From Verrucomicrobiaceae bacterium (lineage in GTDB: Bacteria; Verrucomicrobiota; Verrucomicrobiia; Verrucomicrobiales; Verrucomicrobiaceae): a DNA stretch of 64,000 nucleotides. Below are positions 54,749 to 63,666 of the stretch, piece after piece (position 1 is the stretch's first letter; each line of letters opens with the position of its first letter). A program made the translations under genes and the position numbers. Where the stretch lies: positions 186,001 to 250,000 of the forward strand of contig JADJPW010000006.1 in assembly GCA_016713035.1 (NCBI GenBank), given 5' to 3'. The notes under the pieces are model-generated. The model was not told where the DNA came from, did no database searches, and saw only the letters and a list, made by a program, of their open reading frames with translations.

Positions 54749-54928
54749 TCATTTCAGCCAAACTTCAGCGCGGATTCGACTGGAGCAATTGAAAGGCGGG
54801 GCCATGAACGCTTTGATAGTCTCCTCACGGCTCAGCTCACCTCTGCGGTAGCGGTCAATGAGTACAGGCACCTGCTCTTCGATTAGTTTCCTGCCTTTCT
54901 TAAAGGCGGCGGTCAGTTCTGGGGACAT
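54749..54928 (-). CDS. tiny ORF beside the CRISPR array (59 aa), uncertain
   Basis: From ATG at 54928 to TGA at 54749: MSPELTAAFKKGRKLIEEQV, then a basic/acidic helix (DRYRRGELSREETIKAF) and a short tail. It looks like a small helical protein, perhaps HTH- or antitoxin-like, but no family is recognised. It ends 11 bp before the last repeat, on the strand along which the array is read, so its transcript could run into the array. It overlaps the end of the ORF at 54913-55083 by 16 bp. Could instead be two halves of one frameshifted gene. Confidence 0.35.
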   Translation of the reverse strand: MSPELTAAFKKGRKLIEEQVPVLIDRYRRGELSREETIKAFMAPPFNCSSRIRAEVWLK

Positions 54929-55083
54929 AGCCAGTGGCGTTTTTTAAGGATTCGTAAAAGAGCGGCAAAAATCCCGGGCCACTCATCAACATCAAACCTG
55001 CACAACAAATTCACGCTATCCACAAGTGGTTGCAGTTCGGCTAAAGCCTCCCCATCTCCGCTTTGCAGAGGGATCATATTCAT
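54913..55083 (-). CDS. tiny ORF upstream of the 59-aa ORF (56 aa), uncertain
   Basis: ATG at 55083 to TGA at 54913. The product is acidic at first (SGDGEALAELQPLVDSVNLL), then hydrophobic and basic (EWPGIFAALLRILKKRHWL). Overlap with the following ORF's ATG (16 bp) suggests translational coupling. No recognised family. The pair occupies the place where an AT-rich leader would be expected for this array direction. Confidence 0.35.
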   Translation of the reverse strand: MNMIPLQSGDGEALAELQPLVDSVNLLCRFDVDEWPGIFAALLRILKKRHWLCPQN

Positions 55084-55139
55084 GCAGTGCCATATTGAGA
55101 GCTGCCACGGTGTTCTTTTACAAGCCCATTGCTACTTAG

Positions 55140-56249
55140 CTACTTCTGATAAATCGGTAGGAAGTGGTGATGCACGGAGAGGCTGAGGAGGGCGAGGGAG
55201 GTGGCATAGACGGCACCGGCGCTTTTTTCGTTTCCGTTGCGGGGGTGCCAGCTTCCTTCGGGGCTCTGGGCGGCGACGAGGATCTGCTCGGTCCGCTGGC
55301 GGGCGGTGGCGGCGTGGTCGCCCCCTCGCTGGTACATGCCCTGGGCGTAGTAGTAGCAGCCGTAGAAGAACCAGGGCTCGGCGATTTCTGGAGGGGACTT
55401 CATGAGCCAGTTGGCGGAGCCGGTGACTTCGGGGGCTTCGTATTGACCGCATACTTGCAGGGAGAGCAGCCCTGCGGCGGTGGTGGAGAAGGTCTTGCGT
55501 CCGCCGTAGGGCTCGTAGCTGAAGGCGGCGGAGTCGGTCTTGGGATTGCCGTTGGCATCGCGCTCGGCTTGGTAGCTGCGCTTAATGTAGGCGACGGCGC
55601 GGTCGATGGCGTCTTTGGGGACGTCAAAACCGGCGTCTTTGGCGGCACGGAGTGCCATGAGGTGCCAGACGGTGACGGAGATGTCGCTGTCGCTGCTCTG
55701 GGGCTCATAGCGCCAGCCGCCGCGGTTGGCTTCGCTTTTACTGACCTGCTGGGAGCGGAGGGTGAGCTTTACGGCACCTTCGAGCATTTCACGCATGCGG
55801 CGGTCGGTGGCTTCATCGGGTGCGTGGCCGACCATTTCGGCGAGGGTGAGTGAGATGATGCCGTGGCCATACATGCGACTGCGGTCGCTGCGTCCGAGAT
55901 AGCCATTTTCATCGGGCTCGATGCCTTCGACGAGAAAGCGCAGGGCTTTGGCGGCGGCATTTCCCTGTGGGGTGGGGTCATCTGGCATGTGACCGACGCT
56001 GGCCAGTCCCATGAGTGCCAGGGAGGTCATCGCCGCGCTGTGGGAGGGTAAATCGCCGCGCTTCAGCTTGCCGTTGTTTTTTTCATCAATGATGCACCCG
56101 GCCTCCCGCTGCTGGGTGACGAGCCAGTTCACGGCCTTGTCCACGGCGGATTTTACCTGCGGGGAGATGAGCTCGGCGTTCGGGGACTGGGCCTGGAGGG
56201 CTGCTGTGGTGAGCAGGGTGGCTGTGAGGATGCGGCGAGTGATTTTCAT
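55140..56249 (-). CDS. secreted alpha/alpha-toroid protein (terpene-cyclase/prenyltransferase-like)
   Basis: 369 aa from ATG at 56249, with a signal peptide (RRILTATLLTTAALQAQSP). Repeats of the squalene-cyclase type occur: AVDKAVNWLVTQQREAG, NRGGWRYEPQSSDSDISVTV, STTAAGLLSLQVCGQYEAPE and SPEGSWHPRNGNEKSAGAVY. The catalytic DXDD of true hopene cyclases is not evident, so a binding or structural role is likely. This fold is common as 'prenyltransferase/squalene oxidase repeat' proteins in Planctomycetes and Verrucomicrobia, next to sulfatases as here. Confidence 0.75.
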   Translation of the reverse strand: MKITRRILTATLLTTAALQAQSPNAELISPQVKSAVDKAVNWLVTQQREAGCIIDEKNNGKLKRGDLPSHSAAMTSLALMGLASVGHMPDDPTPQGNAAAKALRFLVEGIEPDENGYLGRSDRSRMYGHGIISLTLAEMVGHAPDEATDRRMREMLEGAVKLTLRSQQVSKSEANRGGWRYEPQSSDSDISVTVWHLMALRAAKDAGFDVPKDAIDRAVAYIKRSYQAERDANGNPKTDSAAFSYEPYGGRKTFSTTAAGLLSLQVCGQYEAPEVTGSANWLMKSPPEIAEPWFFYGCYYYAQGMYQRGGDHAATARQRTEQILVAAQSPEGSWHPRNGNEKSAGAVYATSLALLSLSVHHHFLPIYQK

Positions 56250-56288
56250 GCGTGTGCGAGGTCGAGATGGGTCCATGTGCTTACTTCA

Positions 56289-57626
56289 TTACTCGGCGAC
56301 GGCGTCTTTGTCGGCTTTGGCGTATTCGAGCATGGCGGCGTGGAGTTGGCTTACTAGAGCGGGGGAGTGGCTGGCGAGGTCATTTTTCTCCTTGGGGTCG
56401 TTGGAGATGTCGTAGAGTTCGAGGATGTCTTTTTTGTCTTTGGAGTGCTGGACGAGCTTCATGTGGCCGGAGCGGAAGGAGCGTGATTTGAAGCCTGGGG
56501 CAACGGTGTAAATGTGGCGTGGGGCAGGGGTGGTGCCTTCGGCGAGCTGGGGCCAGAGATTGACGCCATCCCACTTCAGGGGGCTCGTTGGCTTCCAACC
56601 GGCGATGGCGCAAAAAGTGGGCATCCAGTCGGTGATTTGGACGGGATGCTCATGGCGGCCTGGAGTGAGCTTTCCGGGCCAATTCACGATGCAGGGCACC
56701 CGTGTGCCGCCTTCATAGACGCTGCCTTTTTCGTTCCGAAAGGGTGTGTTGCGGCCTGGGAGCTTGCCGGGCGGATAATCGTCTGCGGGATAGGCTTGGC
56801 CCGCGTTTTCTGCAGTGCTGCCGCCGTTGTCACTGGTGAAAACGAGCATGGTATCGGCACGGCGGCCGATTTTTTCCAACGTGGCGACGATACGGCCCAC
56901 GCTGTCATCCAGGTGCATGATGCAGGCAGCGTAATGGCGCTGCAAATCGCCGGTGATGGCTGCTGGCACGCGTGCGAGCCATTCGGTGGGTTCTTTGACC
57001 GGTAGATGCACGGCGGTGAATGGCACGTAGAGGAAGAATGGGCGTGCTGGATCGCGCTTTTCGAGCCAGGAGCAGGCTTCAGCGGTGATGAGGTCGGTGA
57101 CGTGGCCTTTTTCCTCCAGCAGCTTCTCATTGCGATGCCAGGTGGTCTGAAAGGGGCCTTTTTTATACTGGTGATCCCAGGGGCCTACGCCGCCAGCGAG
57201 TGAGCCATAGCTGTGATCGAAGCCGAAGTGGTTCGGCCCCTCCTCGGGCTTCGATCCGAGGTGCCATTTCCCGGTGAGTGCGGTGTCGTATCCGACCTGC
57301 TTCAGCGCCGAGGGCAGAGTGATGGTGTCCCACGGCAGCGCACGGCCATTCTGCGGTGTGGTGACGCCAAAGCGGCTCCAGCAGCGTCCAGTCATGAGTC
57401 CGGTGCGTGTGGGGCTGCAAACGGGTGCGACGTAGTGCTGCGTCAGCTCCACGCCTTCATGCACGAGCTTGTCCAGATGCGGCGTGGGGGCACTCCCACC
57501 ATGGAAGGCCACATCTCCCCAGCCCATGTCGTCTGCGATGATGAAGACAAAGCACGGAGCTGCTGCATAGGCGGCCTGGGTGGCGATGAGCAAAACCAAG
57601 AGAATGGTGTAAAGACGGTGTGGCAT
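56289..57626 (-). CDS. secreted sulfatase of the arylsulfatase type
   Basis: 445 aa from ATG at 57626 (MPHRLYTILLVLLIATQAAY is the signal peptide); a longer frame to 57764 overlaps ptsI and is rejected. The metal ligands lie in FIIADDMGWGD, and the key motif CSPTRTGLMTGR (Cys70) is oxidised to formylglycine by a maturation enzyme. HNY-like LTGKWHLG follows and FTSDNGGSTAENAG is the second metal site. It removes sulfate from organic esters, in this phylum mostly from sulfated polysaccharides. The maturase is not obvious; the FGE-like protein at 30814 is distant and lacks a clear active site. Confidence 0.93.
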   Translation of the reverse strand: MPHRLYTILLVLLIATQAAYAAAPCFVFIIADDMGWGDVAFHGGSAPTPHLDKLVHEGVELTQHYVAPVCSPTRTGLMTGRCWSRFGVTTPQNGRALPWDTITLPSALKQVGYDTALTGKWHLGSKPEEGPNHFGFDHSYGSLAGGVGPWDHQYKKGPFQTTWHRNEKLLEEKGHVTDLITAEACSWLEKRDPARPFFLYVPFTAVHLPVKEPTEWLARVPAAITGDLQRHYAACIMHLDDSVGRIVATLEKIGRRADTMLVFTSDNGGSTAENAGQAYPADDYPPGKLPGRNTPFRNEKGSVYEGGTRVPCIVNWPGKLTPGRHEHPVQITDWMPTFCAIAGWKPTSPLKWDGVNLWPQLAEGTTPAPRHIYTVAPGFKSRSFRSGHMKLVQHSKDKKDILELYDISNDPKEKNDLASHSPALVSQLHAAMLEYAKADKDAVAE

Positions 57627-57658
57627 GGCAGAGTGACGTGCGAAGGGCACTCCGTCTC

Positions 57659-59428
57659 TCAGGCAAAAAGCTCTGGATAGCAGCGAATGGCCAGTGCGCG
57701 GCTTTTGGCGAGGATCGCGTCTGCGTCCGGGCTGCTCAGAGCCTCGCGGGCCAGAGTCTCGCACTCACGGCAGTCGAGCTGGCGGACGGCGTGCTTCACA
57801 CGCGGCACCTGTGCAGCCGCGACGCTCAGTTCATTGAGCCCGAGGCCGATCATGAGCGGCGTGAGCTCCACATTGGATGCCATTTCTCCGCAGATCCCTA
57901 TGCGGATGCCCGCACCGCGTGCAGCACGCACCGACATGTCCACCAGCCGCAGCACACCGGGGTGCGTGGGCTGATAGAGTGCAGAGACACGCTCATTGAG
58001 CCGATCTACGGCGATGGTGTATTGCACCAGGTCATTCGTGCCGAGGCTGAAGAAATCCACCTCAGCTGCGAGGTGATCTGCGACGAGTGCGGCGCTGGGG
58101 ATTTCGATCATGGCACCGACCTCGACGCTCTCTGGCACAGGGCGGCCCTCTGCCTCCAGCTCAGCTTGGCACTCCGCCAGCAGTGCTTTGGCATCCAGCA
58201 CCTCCTGCAAGCCGGAAATCATCGGAAACATGATGCCCGCACGGCCATGCACGGCTGCACGCAGCAGCGCACGTAATTGGCGGCGGAAGAGATCACGCTT
58301 GCCCAAAGTCAGTCGGATGCCACGCCAGCCGAGGAAGGGATTCGGCTCTGGTTCAGCAGCGAGGATGTCATCCACCTTGTCTCCACCGAGATCGAGGGTG
58401 CGGAAAACGACACGTTTCGGGGCGAGGGAGAGCACCACTTTGCCATAGGCCTCCGCGAGCTCGTCCTCTGTCGCATCAGGGTTCTCCAGGTGCAGGATTT
58501 CTGTGCGGAAGAGTCCAACCTCCTCCGCGCCGCTGTCCTGCACGATTTGCACTTCCTCGACGAATTCTGCATTGGCTCCGACACAGATGTCGCGACCGCA
58601 GCGTGTGGTAGTCGCATCGTGTCGGCTGTCCCAAAAGACATCCTCGCGCTTCTCCGCCTGCTCCTCACGGGCGCGGTAGCGTGCGAGAGTCTCCGCAGAT
58701 GGATTTTGGATGACCAGGCCGCCTTCTCCATCGAGCAAGACGCTATCACCACTGTGCAGATGCTCGCAGATGCCATGCAGGCGCATCACAGCGGGGATAG
58801 CCAGCGACTTCGCGATGATGGCAGCGTGGGAGAGGGCGCTACCCGTCTCTAGGGCAAAGCCCAGCACCTTTGTGCGATCCAGCGCTACCGTGTCGGATGG
58901 GGTGAGATCATGGGCGACGATGATGACCTGCTCATCAAACATGGGCTGCTCCAGCAGCTCGCCGCGCAGGTGGCGCATCACTCGCTGGGTGACGTCCTTG
59001 ATGTCTAGGAATCGCTCCCGCAGATACGCATCCTGCGCACCGCGCAGTCGCTCCATGTGCCGCGTCATCAGGCGGTAGTAGGCCGCATCCACGCAGACGA
59101 GCTGCTCGCGCACGGTCTTTTCCACCTGCTTTAAAATGGAGCTGTCCTGGAGGATGAGCAGATGGGTCTCAAAGATCTCACTCTCCGGCCCGCCGGCTTC
59201 GCCGCCCATGTCACACTGGAGCTGTTCGATCTCCTTTCGCGTCACATCCAGAGCGGTGTGCAGACGGGTCATTTCATGCTCCACATCGTCCGTGAGGATG
59301 CGATCCTCATCCGGCTCATCGAAGTGATCCTTCATCACATGCACCACTGCATGCGCCACACCCGCAGAGACGGCGATGCCTGTCCAAGTGCGTTGATTTT
59401 CGGGCGCGGTGAGCGTGTCTTGTGCCAT
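57659..59428 (-). CDS. ptsI: phosphoenolpyruvate-protein phosphotransferase (PTS enzyme I)
   Basis: 589 aa, full length. Enzyme I starts the sugar phosphotransferase system by phosphorylating HPr from PEP. The phospho-His is His201 (ETGSALSHAAIIAKSLAIPA). The PEP-binding barrel has FRTEILHLENPDATEDE, FRTLDLGGDKVDDILAAEPE and the C-terminal GICGEMASNVEL. No ptsH or sugar-specific EII gene adjoins. In Verrucomicrobia such solitary ptsI genes may serve regulation rather than uptake. The sulfatase follows by 32 bp. Confidence 0.94.
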   Translation of the reverse strand: MAQDTLTAPENQRTWTGIAVSAGVAHAVVHVMKDHFDEPDEDRILTDDVEHEMTRLHTALDVTRKEIEQLQCDMGGEAGGPESEIFETHLLILQDSSILKQVEKTVREQLVCVDAAYYRLMTRHMERLRGAQDAYLRERFLDIKDVTQRVMRHLRGELLEQPMFDEQVIIVAHDLTPSDTVALDRTKVLGFALETGSALSHAAIIAKSLAIPAVMRLHGICEHLHSGDSVLLDGEGGLVIQNPSAETLARYRAREEQAEKREDVFWDSRHDATTTRCGRDICVGANAEFVEEVQIVQDSGAEEVGLFRTEILHLENPDATEDELAEAYGKVVLSLAPKRVVFRTLDLGGDKVDDILAAEPEPNPFLGWRGIRLTLGKRDLFRRQLRALLRAAVHGRAGIMFPMISGLQEVLDAKALLAECQAELEAEGRPVPESVEVGAMIEIPSAALVADHLAAEVDFFSLGTNDLVQYTIAVDRLNERVSALYQPTHPGVLRLVDMSVRAARGAGIRIGICGEMASNVELTPLMIGLGLNELSVAAAQVPRVKHAVRQLDCRECETLAREALSSPDADAILAKSRALAIRCYPELFA

Positions 59429-59509
59429 GCGTCATGATTCTTCATCCAGGCAGGGCTTTTTGGCAATCTCTCACTTCTCTGAGTGGCGATTTCGGCTTAT
59501 CAAATGTGC

Positions 59510-60094
59510 ATGTCCGACTCCATCGCTGCCAAAGCTGCTCTCCGTGCCACCATGCGAGCACGCATGCGTGCCGTCACAGAGGATGAATGCGCCACGCTCA
59601 TCTCTGTGGCGCAAAAATATGCCTCAGAGCATTGGAGCACATCCATGACCGTCGCGATCTATGGCGGACTGCGTGGCGAGCCGGATCTAGTGACGCATTT
59701 TTTGCCGTGGTTGACTCAGAATGGCCACCGGGCCGCCCTCTTTGCTGTAGCGGATGAAAAACTTACTCCACGGCTGATTCGTGATGCGGCGGATTATGAG
59801 CGGGGCATCCTCGGCGCATGGGAGCCAGCGGCGCATTGTCCAGAACTGGCTGTCGGAGCTCTGGATGTCATTTGGGTGCCTGGATTGGCCTTTTCACCAA
59901 AGACTGGCGCTAGGCTCGGACGCGGTGGCGGCTACTACGACCGGCTCCTGGCTGATCCAGGCTGCCGCGCACGAAAAATCACCCTCGCTCACGCCTTCCA
60001 GCTCCAAGAGGATGTGCCCGCAGAGGCCCATGATCAGCGTGTGGAGCTCATCCTGACCGCAGATGCCTGCCTCACTCCTCACGCACACGCGTGA
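59510..60094 (+). CDS. 5-formyltetrahydrofolate cyclo-ligase
   Basis: 194 aa from ATG at 59510 (MSDSIAAKAALRATMRARMR); two slightly upstream ATGs are possible. The enzyme uses ATP to convert 5-formyl-THF to 5,10-methenyl-THF. The basic N-terminal helix, IWVPGLAFSPKTGARLGRGG and GGYYDRLL are the family signature of the nucleotide loop; DQRVELILTAD ends the fold. Convergent with the next minus-strand gene, whose end overlaps by 23 bp. Confidence 0.92.
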   Translation: MSDSIAAKAALRATMRARMRAVTEDECATLISVAQKYASEHWSTSMTVAIYGGLRGEPDLVTHFLPWLTQNGHRAALFAVADEKLTPRLIRDAADYERGILGAWEPAAHCPELAVGALDVIWVPGLAFSPKTGARLGRGGGYYDRLLADPGCRARKITLAHAFQLQEDVPAEAHDQRVELILTADACLTPHAHA

Positions 60095-61415
60095 AGCTGC
60101 CGCCAGTGATCGCGGCGACTTCCTCCAGCAGTGATTTTTCACCAAAATTCGCCGGTGGGGCCTCTCCGATGCTGATCGTGTGAAAACGAGTCTGAAAGCG
60201 CTGATGCGTGGCCCGCACGGCATCCAGCACATCCTGCGCAGAGCCATCGGAGGGCTCGCCATCACTGAGGAGGTAGATGGTATCCACCTCCGCAGCAGGG
60301 AGGATGCGCTCACGGGCGTATCGCAGCGCAGTGACCATATCGGTGCCGCCATCGGCCTGGAGCCGATCCACAAAGCGCACTGCCTTTTCATGCGCCTTTT
60401 CCTCATTCGATGAAATGCCGCCGCGTGAGAAGCAGGGCGTCACGCCATCACTGAAGGTGAGGATGCCGTAGCGAGTCGTCGCGGGCCGGTTTTGCAGCAC
60501 GGTGAGCATGTTCGCCATCTGGCCGCGCAGTTTGCTGATGCGGCCATTGGTTTCCATGCTGCCACTCACATCCAGGATGAAGAGCATGCTCTTTCCACTC
60601 AGTCGCACGCCATAAAAAGCCTGCATCTCCGCCGCTACATCCTCTGCCGGTTTGAGCAGCGCTTGCGTGCGAAGGTAATTCTCCCACTCGCTAGCAGCGT
60701 GCATCTTCCAGTCGATACGCGGGTGCTCGGTGAGCCAGGTCTGCCAGCGTGTAGCGGAGTCATTCTCAAAATCCTCACCCGTGAGCCGGAAAAGCGCCCG
60801 CGCGGCATGCGCGGCCAGCGCCTCATCCTCTACCAGCGCCACCAAGGCACGCAGAGACTCGATGTGGCGCATGCCTCCCAGCGCCTCCGCCGCACTGGCC
60901 CGCAGTACATGCGGCAGGGTAGGGGAGAGCAGGCTGCGCACGCGTGTCAGCACCGGCTCCGTCACATCCTGCCAGACTCCGAGAGCCTGCGCAGAGAGCG
61001 CCACACGCACAGGCTCTCTTTTCACATCACCATGCAGCAGCAGCGTCTCGAAAAACGGCCGCGTCTCCTTCGAGGCCAGTTTTCCATAAAAAAGCAGCGT
61101 GTCCTCATCTGCGTTCGAGTGACGTGGTAGCCAATCGAGCAGGTTTTTGCGCCCAGGGGCATCTACGGGCCAGTTGGCCACGATTTCGGCCATTCTCGCC
61201 TTCATGCCACCGCCTACGTTTTTGCTGGTGATGACATCGAGCACCAGCGAAGCAGCTTTTTCATCAAATAGTGCCTTCAGCGGTGCCAGCGCCTCCTGAT
61301 CGCCTGCTCGGATGCCTTTGACCACCTCCCGCAGCCCATCTGGCTCCGCGGCGAATGAGGCCGCACCGAGCCCGAGCACTGCCAGGATGGATGAGAGGAG
61401 TCGCAATCGAGTCAT
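60072..61415 (-). CDS. secreted VWA-domain protein with HEAT-like repeats
   Basis: 447 aa from ATG at 61415 (MTRLRLLSSILAVLGLGAAS is the signal peptide). An N-terminal helical region resembles HEAT repeats (SLVLDVITSKNVGGGMKARM; LRASAAEALGGMRHIESLRA). The C-terminal VWA domain has a full MIDAS: FILDVSGSMETNGR, then a Thr in GGTDMVTALRYAR and an Asp in YLLSDGEPSDGSA. Such exported VWA proteins are common in this phylum; the binding partner is unknown. Its 3' end overlaps the end of the cyclo-ligase gene by 23 bp on the opposite strand. Confidence 0.8.
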   Translation of the reverse strand: MTRLRLLSSILAVLGLGAASFAAEPDGLREVVKGIRAGDQEALAPLKALFDEKAASLVLDVITSKNVGGGMKARMAEIVANWPVDAPGRKNLLDWLPRHSNADEDTLLFYGKLASKETRPFFETLLLHGDVKREPVRVALSAQALGVWQDVTEPVLTRVRSLLSPTLPHVLRASAAEALGGMRHIESLRALVALVEDEALAAHAARALFRLTGEDFENDSATRWQTWLTEHPRIDWKMHAASEWENYLRTQALLKPAEDVAAEMQAFYGVRLSGKSMLFILDVSGSMETNGRISKLRGQMANMLTVLQNRPATTRYGILTFSDGVTPCFSRGGISSNEEKAHEKAVRFVDRLQADGGTDMVTALRYARERILPAAEVDTIYLLSDGEPSDGSAQDVLDAVRATHQRFQTRFHTISIGEAPPANFGEKSLLEEVAAITGGSFTRVREE

Positions 61416-61530
61416 GATGGCGGCTATGATACGCAAAAAGCCGCCTTGGGAAGAAACACCGTGCTGTTTTCTCCGAAAGCTTGCCACGCGGGGAAATCCG
61501 CTCATGGAAGCGGCCCTCACTCGCCATCCC

Positions 61531-62625
61531 ATGTCCATCTGGAACACCGCCAACCCGCAGCTCAAAGACCTCGTCGCTTACGAACCCGGAAAACCCATCG
61601 AGGACGTCGCTCGTGAGCGCGGCCTCCGCCCAGAGGACATCATCAAAATGGCCTCCAACGAGAATCCGCTCGGCCCCAGCCCCAAAGCCATCGAGGCCAT
61701 GCAAAAAGCCGTCAGCGAAGTGAACATCTATCCAGACGGTGCCTCCTGGAAGCTGCGCAATGCCCTGGCGGAGAAATTTGGACTCGAAATGGGCAATTTC
61801 ATCATGGGCTGCGGCTCCAATGAAGTCATCGAGTTCATCGGTCACGCCTTCCTCAAGCCCGGTGACAACATCATCACCGCCGAGCACGCCTTCCTCGTCT
61901 ATAAGCTCATGGCGAAGGTCTTCGGCGCAGACACCATCGAAGTGCCAGATCCCGGCTACGTGCATGATCTCGATGCGATGGCCGCTGCCATCACGCCGCA
62001 GACGAAGGAGGTCTTTATCGCCAATCCGAACAATCCCACCGGCACTCTCGTCACCCAGGAGCAGATCGACCGCTTCATGGCCAAGGTGCCAGAGCATGTC
62101 GTCGTCGTCTTTGACGAGGCGTATTACGAGTTCCTCGATAATCCGCCGGACACGCTGAAATACGTCCGTGAGGGGCGCAATGTCGTCATCCTACGCACCT
62201 TCTCGAAGATCCAGGGCCTCGCGGGCACTCGCGTCGGCTACGGTATCGCGAACAAAGAGCTCATCGATGTGCTTCAGCGCACGCGGCAGCCCTTTAACCT
62301 CAATTCCATCGCTCAGGCCGGTGCCTTGGCCGGTCTGCTCGATGAGGAGCATCAGGCGAAAACCAAGCGCATCACCGATGAAGGCCGCATCTACCTCCAG
62401 GCCCAGTTTGCGGCCCTGGGGCTCGAGTACATCCCCAGCTACGCGAACTTCGTCCTCGTCAAAGTAGGTGATGGCAACGCCGTCTTCAAAGCGATGATGG
62501 ACAAGGGCGTCATCGTCCGCGCCATGGCCGCCTACAAGCTACCTGAGTGGGTGCGCATCTCCATCGGCACCATGCCGCAGAATGAGCGCTGCATCGAGGT
62601 GCTGAAATCCGTCCTCGGTCGCTAA
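61531..62625 (+). CDS. hisC: histidinol-phosphate aminotransferase
   Basis: 364 aa from ATG at 61531; the frame is open further left only through the neighbour's antisense. HisC transfers an amino group in histidine synthesis. Signature elements: MASNENPLGPSPKAIEAM, GCGSNEVIEFIGHAFLKPGD, NPNNPTGTLV, the cofactor Lys in LRTFSKIQGLAGTRVGYG, and RIYLQAQFAALGLEYIPS. No other his gene is adjacent; HisC is often separate from the his operon. Confidence 0.9.
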   Translation: MSIWNTANPQLKDLVAYEPGKPIEDVARERGLRPEDIIKMASNENPLGPSPKAIEAMQKAVSEVNIYPDGASWKLRNALAEKFGLEMGNFIMGCGSNEVIEFIGHAFLKPGDNIITAEHAFLVYKLMAKVFGADTIEVPDPGYVHDLDAMAAAITPQTKEVFIANPNNPTGTLVTQEQIDRFMAKVPEHVVVVFDEAYYEFLDNPPDTLKYVREGRNVVILRTFSKIQGLAGTRVGYGIANKELIDVLQRTRQPFNLNSIAQAGALAGLLDEEHQAKTKRITDEGRIYLQAQFAALGLEYIPSYANFVLVKVGDGNAVFKAMMDKGVIVRAMAAYKLPEWVRISIGTMPQNERCIEVLKSVLGR

Positions 62626-62634
62626 GCCGCCACG

Positions 62635-63642
62635 TCAAAATTCGCGAAACGGAAAACTCCCCGCCAGTGCGAGGCACTCCGCCACAGGCCGCATACCCTG
62701 GGACGGTGTGGGATGCGTCAGCGACATCGCCGCCGCACACACCGCTAGGCGCAGCCTCTCTGGCAGCGACCAGCCTTCATGCAGCCCCAGCAGCAAGCCC
62801 GCTGCAAAGGCATCTCCAGCACCCGTCGCTCCCTGGCTGAAGCCCGCAGGCAGTCGCAAAGAGCCCTGCACACCGTTGCTGCTGTCTCGCAGCACACACA
62901 CACAGCCGTGCTCTGTGTGAATGGTCACACTCTGGTGCACCCCCAGTGCCATGAGCTGCCCCGCTGCATCCACCAGCGCACGCGAGTCCTGCGCTGCCAG
63001 CTCACGCCCCAGCACACGAGTAGCCTCCACTTCATTGACGATCAGATGATCCGTGAAAGGCAGTGCGCTCACGGCGATCTGGCGGAACTGCGCATGCTCC
63101 ATGCTCACCATGTCCACACTGGTCTGCATGCCCACGCTTCTCGCCCGCTCCAGTAGCCTGGAGGCATACGTTCGCCCCTCCGCATCGAAGCTATCCATCC
63201 GATCCAGCAGCATCAGATAGCCAAAGTGCAAAATCCGCGCCCGGCTTGCGCTCAGGTCACAGTGCGCCACGTCGAAGTGGGCATTCGCTCCGCGTTGATG
63301 AAAAAAGGTGCGCCTTCCCGTGCTCTGCACCGTCATCGCATCCGTGTAGGAGGTGGCTAGCTCGCGGGTGCGATGCAGCAGCGTCGTGTCGATGCCGTGT
63401 GCCTCGCAGTCACTTTGAATCCAGTGACCGTTCGCGTCCTCGCCCACTAGTCCGCACGCTGCGAGGGGGAAGGGGGCCTGCATCGCCGCTAGATCTTTGA
63501 GCACGTTGTAGGGCCCGCCGCCGTTCGATTGCGACTGCACCGTGATATTTGCCAGCATGTCCTGCTGTGGCCATGCGTCGATGATCTTGACGTGATCCAC
63601 GATGAAGTTACCCGCAGCAAGTAGGCCGGTGCGTGTGCTCAT
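62635..63642 (-). CDS. PfkB-family carbohydrate kinase
   Basis: 335 aa. A ribokinase-fold sugar kinase: LLAAGNFIVDHVKIIDAWPQ, the GG switch in QSNGGGPYNVLKDLA, and the catalytic GATGAGDAFAAGLLLGL with the base Asp. Middle segment GVHQSVTIHTEHGCVCVL leads to the ATP site. The N-terminal FIVDHVKIID variant and the length suggest a Verrucomicrobia clade; the sugar is not predictable. A short gap separates it from the next minus-strand gene upstream. Confidence 0.88.
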   Translation of the reverse strand: MSTRTGLLAAGNFIVDHVKIIDAWPQQDMLANITVQSQSNGGGPYNVLKDLAAMQAPFPLAACGLVGEDANGHWIQSDCEAHGIDTTLLHRTRELATSYTDAMTVQSTGRRTFFHQRGANAHFDVAHCDLSASRARILHFGYLMLLDRMDSFDAEGRTYASRLLERARSVGMQTSVDMVSMEHAQFRQIAVSALPFTDHLIVNEVEATRVLGRELAAQDSRALVDAAGQLMALGVHQSVTIHTEHGCVCVLRDSSNGVQGSLRLPAGFSQGATGAGDAFAAGLLLGLHEGWSLPERLRLAVCAAAMSLTHPTPSQGMRPVAECLALAGSFPFREF

Positions 63643-63666
63643 GATGCGTGAGGTGCGGAGTGAATT

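Noticed and set aside
57627..57764. Extended N-terminus of the sulfatase
   Set aside because: It overlaps ptsI and hides a clear signal peptide that starts at 57626.
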